Part shown: in pieces, positions 60,432 through 64,000 of the stretch
Position numbering within the stretch: position 1 is the stretch's first letter
Layout of the letters: the number at the start of each line of letters is the position of its first letter
Assembly: GCF_000424665.1 (NCBI RefSeq)
Contig: NZ_AUKI01000011.1
Span: forward strand, 1-64,000
Source of the DNA: Salinimicrobium terrae DSM 17865
Lineage (GTDB): Bacteria > Bacteroidota > Bacteroidia > Flavobacteriales > Flavobacteriaceae
Direction: 5' to 3'
DNA length: 64,000 nt
Made by a program: the position numbers and the translations under genes
The notes under the pieces: model-generated
Databases searched by the model: none
The model's input: only the letters and a program-made list of their open reading frames with translations
Told to the model about the DNA's origin: nothing

Positions 60432-60468
60432 ACTCCTCCCCTTATTTCAAGGGGAGGCCGGGAGGAGT
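60432..60468. repeat. Palindromic repeat directly after the dnaK stop codon
   Basis: ACTCCTCCC pairs with GGGAGGAGT (60432-60440 with 60460-60468), and CCTCCCCTT with AAGGGGAGG inside it. It ends one base from the dnaK stop (60470). CTCCTCCCCTT palindromes of this style are, as I recall, dispersed repeats in Bacteroidota, so it is probably a REP-like element near the terminator. Confidence 0.65.
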
Positions 60469-60469
60469 C

Positions 60470-62410
60470 TTATTTTACTTCTTCAAAGTCAACGTCTTCT
60501 ACATCGTCACCTTGCTTGGCATCACCTCCGGCTTGTTGCCCTCCGGCCTGTTGGCCGTTTTGAGCTCCCGGTCCGCCTTGTGGGCCACCCGGTTGTCCGC
60601 CTTGCTCGGCTTGTGCTTTGTACATTTCTTCAGAAGCTACTTTCCATGCCTCATTGATCTTATCCAATGCCGGCTGAATTGTATCTACATCTTTAGTTTC
60701 ATAAGCTTTCTTAAGTTCTTCCAAAGCGTCTTCGATTGGCTTTTTCTTATCATCAGAAAGTTTGTCGCCAAATTCTTTCAGCTGCTTTTCAGTCTGGAAG
60801 ATCATAGCATCAGCTTCGTTCAGCTTGTCTACTTTTTCTTTAGCTTTTTTATCGGTTTCAGCATTCGCTTCAGCTTCCTGCTTCATCTTTTGGATTTCAT
60901 CTTCAGTAAGACCAGAAGAGGCCTCGATTCGAATATCCTGAGATTTACCTGTAGCTTTATCGGTAGCGCTTACTTTAATAATACCGTTGGCATCAATATC
61001 AAAAGTTACTTCAATTTGAGGTGTTCCTCTTGGCGCCGGTGGGATTCCGTCAAGGTGGAATCTACCAATTGTCTTGTTATCGGCTGCCATTGGACGCTCT
61101 CCCTGTAACACATGGATCTCAACAGATGGCTGATTGTCGGCCGCAGTAGAGAATACCTGTGATTTCTTGGTAGGAATAGTTGTGTTAGACTCAATCAATT
61201 TAGTCATTACACCTCCCATAGTTTCAATACCAAGGGATAGCGGAGTTACGTCAAGAAGCAATACATCTTTCACATCTCCGGTCAATACACCACCCTGGAT
61301 CGCAGCACCAATCGCTACAACCTCATCTGGATTCACTCCTTTTGAAGGTTTCTTTCCGAAGAACTTCTCAACTTCTTCCTGGATCTTAGGAATACGGGTT
61401 GATCCACCAACAAGAATTACCTCGTCAATATCACTTTTTGAAAGTCCGGCATCGCTTAGCGCTTTTTGCACAGGATCCATAGAACGCTTCACCAAAGTAT
61501 CGGCAAGTTGTTCAAATTTAGATCTTGTAAGTGTCTCTACAAGGTGTTTTGGTCCTGAAGCAGTTGCAGTAACGTATGGCAGGTTAATTTCTGTCTGAGA
61601 AGACGAGGAAAGCTCAATTTTAGCTTTTTCCGCAGCTTCCTTCAAACGCTGAAGTGCCATAGGATCTTTTCGAAGGTCAATATCTTCAGCTTTTTTAAAT
61701 GAATCTGCAAGCCAGTCGATGATTACTTCATCAAAATCATCACCTCCAAGGTGCGTATCTCCATTAGTAGAAAGTACTTCAAATACTCCGTCTCCTAATT
61801 CAAGAATAGAAATATCAAATGTACCACCACCAAGGTCATAAACAGCGATCTTCTGGTCCTGAGATTTTTTGTCAAGTCCGTAAGCCAGTGCAGCTGCAGT
61901 AGGCTCGTTAATAATTCTTCTTACTTTAAGACCTGCGATCTCTCCGGCCTCTTTCGTAGCCTGACGCTGAGAGTCATTAAAGTATGCCGGCACAGTAATA
62001 ACCGCTTCGGTTACATCCTGTCCAAGATAATCTTCGGCAGTTTTCTTCATTTTCTGAAGCACCATTGCAGAAAGTTCCTGCGGAGTATATTTACGTCCGT
62101 CGATCTCAACACGCGGAGTATCATTATCACCTTTTACTACTTTATAAGGAACTCTTCCGGCTTCTTTAGAAACTTCGGAATACTTGTTCCCCATGAACCT
62201 CTTAATAGAGGAAATAGTTTTTTGTGGGTTTGTTACAGCCTGACGCTTTGCAGGGTCTCCTACTTTTATTTCGCCTCCTTCTACAAAAGCGATCACAGAA
62301 GGAGTAGTTCTTTTTCCTTCGGCATTAGGTATCACCGTTGGCTCGTTACCTTCCATTACGGCAACACAGGAGTTGGTTGTACCTAAGTCGATTCCAATTA
62401 TTTTACTCAT
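60470..62410 (-). CDS. dnaK: Molecular chaperone DnaK (Hsp70)
   Basis: DnaK folds and protects proteins in an ATP cycle with DnaJ and GrpE. The 646-residue protein starts [20 protein letters not shown]. It has the ATPase motifs [20 protein letters not shown] and [13 protein letters not shown], the linker [12 protein letters not shown] and a substrate domain. The C-terminal tail is Gly/Gln-rich ([20 protein letters not shown]) and ends [11 protein letters not shown], close to the EEVD-type end of many DnaKs. dnaJ and grpE are not adjacent, which is usual in Bacteroidota. A TGACA/TGTCA array about 90 nt upstream may regulate it. Confidence 0.97.
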   Translation of the reverse strand: MSKIIGIDLGTTNSCVAVMEGNEPTVIPNAEGKRTTPSVIAFVEGGEIKVGDPAKRQAVTNPQKTISSIKRFMGNKYSEVSKEAGRVPYKVVKGDNDTPRVEIDGRKYTPQELSAMVLQKMKKTAEDYLGQDVTEAVITVPAYFNDSQRQATKEAGEIAGLKVRRIINEPTAAALAYGLDKKSQDQKIAVYDLGGGTFDISILELGDGVFEVLSTNGDTHLGGDDFDEVIIDWLADSFKKAEDIDLRKDPMALQRLKEAAEKAKIELSSSSQTEINLPYVTATASGPKHLVETLTRSKFEQLADTLVKRSMDPVQKALSDAGLSKSDIDEVILVGGSTRIPKIQEEVEKFFGKKPSKGVNPDEVVAIGAAIQGGVLTGDVKDVLLLDVTPLSLGIETMGGVMTKLIESNTTIPTKKSQVFSTAADNQPSVEIHVLQGERPMAADNKTIGRFHLDGIPPAPRGTPQIEVTFDIDANGIIKVSATDKATGKSQDIRIEASSGLTEDEIQKMKQEAEANAETDKKAKEKVDKLNEADAMIFQTEKQLKEFGDKLSDDKKKPIEDALEELKKAYETKDVDTIQPALDKINEAWKVASEEMYKAQAEQGGQPGGPQGGPGAQNGQQAGGQQAGGDAKQGDDVEDVDFEEVK

Positions 62411-62485
62411 AATTCTATAGGTTGTTATTTATTATTTCTGATTTTTTTGAACAACCACTTAAAGTCAATCTTTATGCCACCGGAA

Positions 62486-62513
62486 ATTATATGACAGGAT
62501 GTCATTTTTGACA
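62486..62513 (-). promoter_or_regulatory. Possible heat-shock operator and promoter upstream of dnaK
   Basis: TGACA-gga-TGTCA-tttt-TGACA (62492-62513) gives two overlapping palindromes of alternating half-sites. Immediately next on the minus strand is TATAAT (62486-62491), which is unlike the TAnnTTTG elements of other genes here. The site is 76-103 nt from the dnaK ATG. It could be a regulator binding site or an alternative-sigma promoter; no CIRCE element was seen. Confidence 0.45.
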
Positions 62514-62580
62514 CCTAAAGGCCGTCATTTGCTACAATATTTGGCAAGGATTTTTATGCTGAAAATGCTGAAGGGATTCT

Positions 62581-62588
62581 TACCTTTG
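62581..62588 (+). promoter_or_regulatory. Promoter -7 element of the serine ammonia-lyase gene
   Basis: TAccTTTG, an exact consensus match, 18 nt before ATG 62607. No TTTG at standard spacing is evident. Confidence 0.55.
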
Positions 62589-62606
62589 CCCCGGAAAAAT
62601 TTGTGA

Positions 62607-64000
62607 ATGGAGAGTATCAGCGTTTTTGACATGCTTAAAATAGGAGTTGGGCCTTCGAGCTCCCACACCCTTGGCCCGTGGCGGGCCGCCGAAAGATGGG
62701 TCGCAGAGCTGAAGGAAGCCAGAAAGTTTGACCAGGTAGAAAAAGTCACTATTAATCTTTACGGCTCTCTTTCCCTTACCGGAAAAGGACACGCTACAGA
62801 TCTGGCTTCAGTCCTGGGTCTGTTAGGATATGATCCTGTTACTGTACCTGTAGAGAATATTGACCCGGAGATCAATAACATAAAAACTTTTAACCGGCTT
62901 AACCTGAACGGGGAACGCAGTATCGACTTCGACCTCGCAAACGATATCGTCTTCAATAAAAAATTCCTGCCATTTCACCCCAACGGAATGAAATTCACGG
63001 CCGAACTTTCCTCCGGAAAAACTACCTCCTCCACCTTCTACTCCATCGGCGGCGGATTCGTTGTAAAAGAAGAACGTAAAAATGCCAAAAAGCAGCTTCA
63101 GAAATTTAAACAGTTTCCTTTTCCTATTGTAAAGGGAACAGACCTGGCTGCTTTCTGCAAACAGGAGAATAAAAAAATATCCGAAATTGTCTACGAGAAC
63201 GAGAAATCGCTTCGTACTGAAGAAGAGATCGACGCTGGACTAAAAGCAGTCTGGAATGTAATGCTGGAATCCATGTACCTGGGTTGCCATACCGAAGGCA
63301 CCCTCCCCGGCGGATTAAATGTTCGCCGCAGAGCCCCCGATTCACATAAAAAATTAATTGGCGACTCTACTTATAACTCGCCTGAAGAATGGATAGAAGC
63401 CATTCGAAGGACAGAAGTGAAATTCCGGTCCATCTTGAAATGGGTAAGCTGCTTCGCCTTAGGAGTTAATGAAGTAAATGCTTCCTTGGGTCGTGTGGTA
63501 ACAGCACCAACAAACGGAAGTGCCGGAGTTATTCCTGCAGTTCTTATGTACTATTTGACCATCGAAAACCACGACGCCGGATTTGAAAAGATCAAGCAGT
63601 TCCTTTTGGTTGCCGGAGAAATTGGCAGCTTGTTTAAAAAAGGTGCGACAATTTCGGCCGCAATGGGTGGCTGTCAGGCGGAAATCGGAGTGTCATCTTC
63701 CATGGCCGCCGGAGCCTTAACCGAAGTTATGGGTGGAACTCCCGAGCAGGTCATGATGGCCAGCGAAATCGCCATGGAACACCATTTAGGATTAACCTGC
63801 GACCCTATTGCAGGACTCGTTCAAATCCCTTGCATCGAGCGTAATTCCATGGGCGCAATAAAAGCCATCAACGCAGCCGAAATGGCCATGGATGCAGATT
63901 CCATTCATGCAAAAGTTCCACTGGATAAAGTGATCGAAACCATGTGGGAAACGGCCAAGGACATGAACTCGAAGTATAAGGAAACTTCAGAAGGTGGATT
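62607..64000 (+). CDS. sdaA: L-serine ammonia-lyase (iron-sulfur type), 3' end cut by window
   Basis: The 464 visible residues match the single-chain L-serine dehydratase that converts serine to pyruvate and ammonia with a [4Fe-4S] cluster. GVGPSSSHT lies at the N-terminus (residues 13-21). The substrate loop is [12 protein letters not shown], and the cluster cysteines are in [16 protein letters not shown] and [12 protein letters not shown]. The frame is open to the end of the window; from the usual family length only about ten residues are missing. The start ATG follows a TAccTTTG element, and the gene is divergent from dnaK. Confidence 0.93.
   Translation, partial: MESISVFDMLKIGVGPSSSHTLGPWRAAERWVAELKEARKFDQVEKVTINLYGSLSLTGKGHATDLASVLGLLGYDPVTVPVENIDPEINNIKTFNRLNLNGERSIDFDLANDIVFNKKFLPFHPNGMKFTAELSSGKTTSSTFYSIGGGFVVKEERKNAKKQLQKFKQFPFPIVKGTDLAAFCKQENKKISEIVYENEKSLRTEEEIDAGLKAVWNVMLESMYLGCHTEGTLPGGLNVRRRAPDSHKKLIGDSTYNSPEEWIEAIRRTEVKFRSILKWVSCFALGVNEVNASLGRVVTAPTNGSAGVIPAVLMYYLTIENHDAGFEKIKQFLLVAGEIGSLFKKGATISAAMGGCQAEIGVSSSMAAGALTEVMGGTPEQVMMASEIAMEHHLGLTCDPIAGLVQIPCIERNSMGAIKAINAAEMAMDADSIHAKVPLDKVIETMWETAKDMNSKYKETSEGG

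Noticed and set aside
60299-61108. 269-residue open frame on the plus strand antisense to dnaK
   Set aside because: Composition (long Phe/Leu/Ser runs) mirrors the dnaK codons and there is no domain or promoter; dnaK is certain.
1-64000. CRISPR arrays, tRNA or rRNA genes
   Set aside because: No regularly spaced repeats and no tRNA T-arm or rRNA-like sequence were noticed while reading; a dedicated search could still find a short tRNA.

Overview
The window looks like a chromosomal segment of a marine Bacteroidota, most likely Flavobacteriaceae near Gramella/Christiangramia, Salegentibacter or Zunongwangia. The DNA is AT-rich. Gene starts are preceded by TAnnTTTG -7 elements, sometimes with TTTG 20 nt further upstream, which is the promoter of the Bacteroidota primary sigma factor. 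Lipoproteins carry acidic residues just after the lipid-bearing Cys, and the menaquinone genes and the fused E1 alpha-beta dehydrogenase are also typical. The genus is an inference from protein style, not a database result.

Layout. 1-1.8 kb is accessory DNA: the left end of an IS3-family element, a broken copper-storage (Csp/DUF326-like) gene and a G+C-richer sulfotransferase. 2.1-6.3 kb is a leftward PAPS operon (cysQ, tandem DUF2061, cysC, cysD, cysN) with no reductase genes, suggesting sulfation rather than assimilation. 6.5-12.2 kb holds nucleotide-sugar genes (ugd, tviB-like dehydrogenase, WecD-like acetyltransferase, 4-epimerase) and a LacI regulator. The sulfation and sugar genes together suggest a sulfated, uronic-acid-rich surface polysaccharide. 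12.2-14.3 kb is a stress block (small membrane protein, Dps, MscS). 14.6-22 kb carries a very large metallophosphoesterase/outer-membrane barrel fusion, an HD-PycTM (DUF5706) membrane protein and a GAF-domain protein that overlaps it tail to tail. 22-27.8 kb is mostly housekeeping (TlpA-like lipoprotein, SIMPL protein, rhomboid, LpxL-like acyltransferase, GlmM-type mutase, AcpH).

28-37.2 kb is the most unusual part. Three paralogous lipoproteins share one ~300-residue N-terminal module but end in three different C-terminal modules (vWA-like, an unrecognised domain, calcium-type repeats plus a beta domain). They are interleaved with an astacin-type metalloprotease lipoprotein and 1.8 kb of decayed DNA, and are preceded by a LuxR-type regulator whose receiver domain looks degenerate. 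Each lipoprotein unit has its own terminator, and two of them share similar non-coding leaders.

37.5-50 kb holds uvrA, a LOG-family nucleotidase, an M1-peptidase-like protein that has lost its catalytic motif and carries a barrel-like tail, the fused 2-oxoacid dehydrogenase E1, a small lipoprotein and a PH-domain membrane pair. 49.5-55.8 kb is menaquinone biosynthesis (menB, menD, isochorismate synthase, hotdog thioesterase) with cvfB and an esterase-like gene. 55.9-60.3 kb has three tandem exported amidohydrolase-fold proteins, only one with a complete metal site. The window ends with dnaK and a divergent L-serine ammonia-lyase cut by the right edge. No tRNA, rRNA or CRISPR array was seen.
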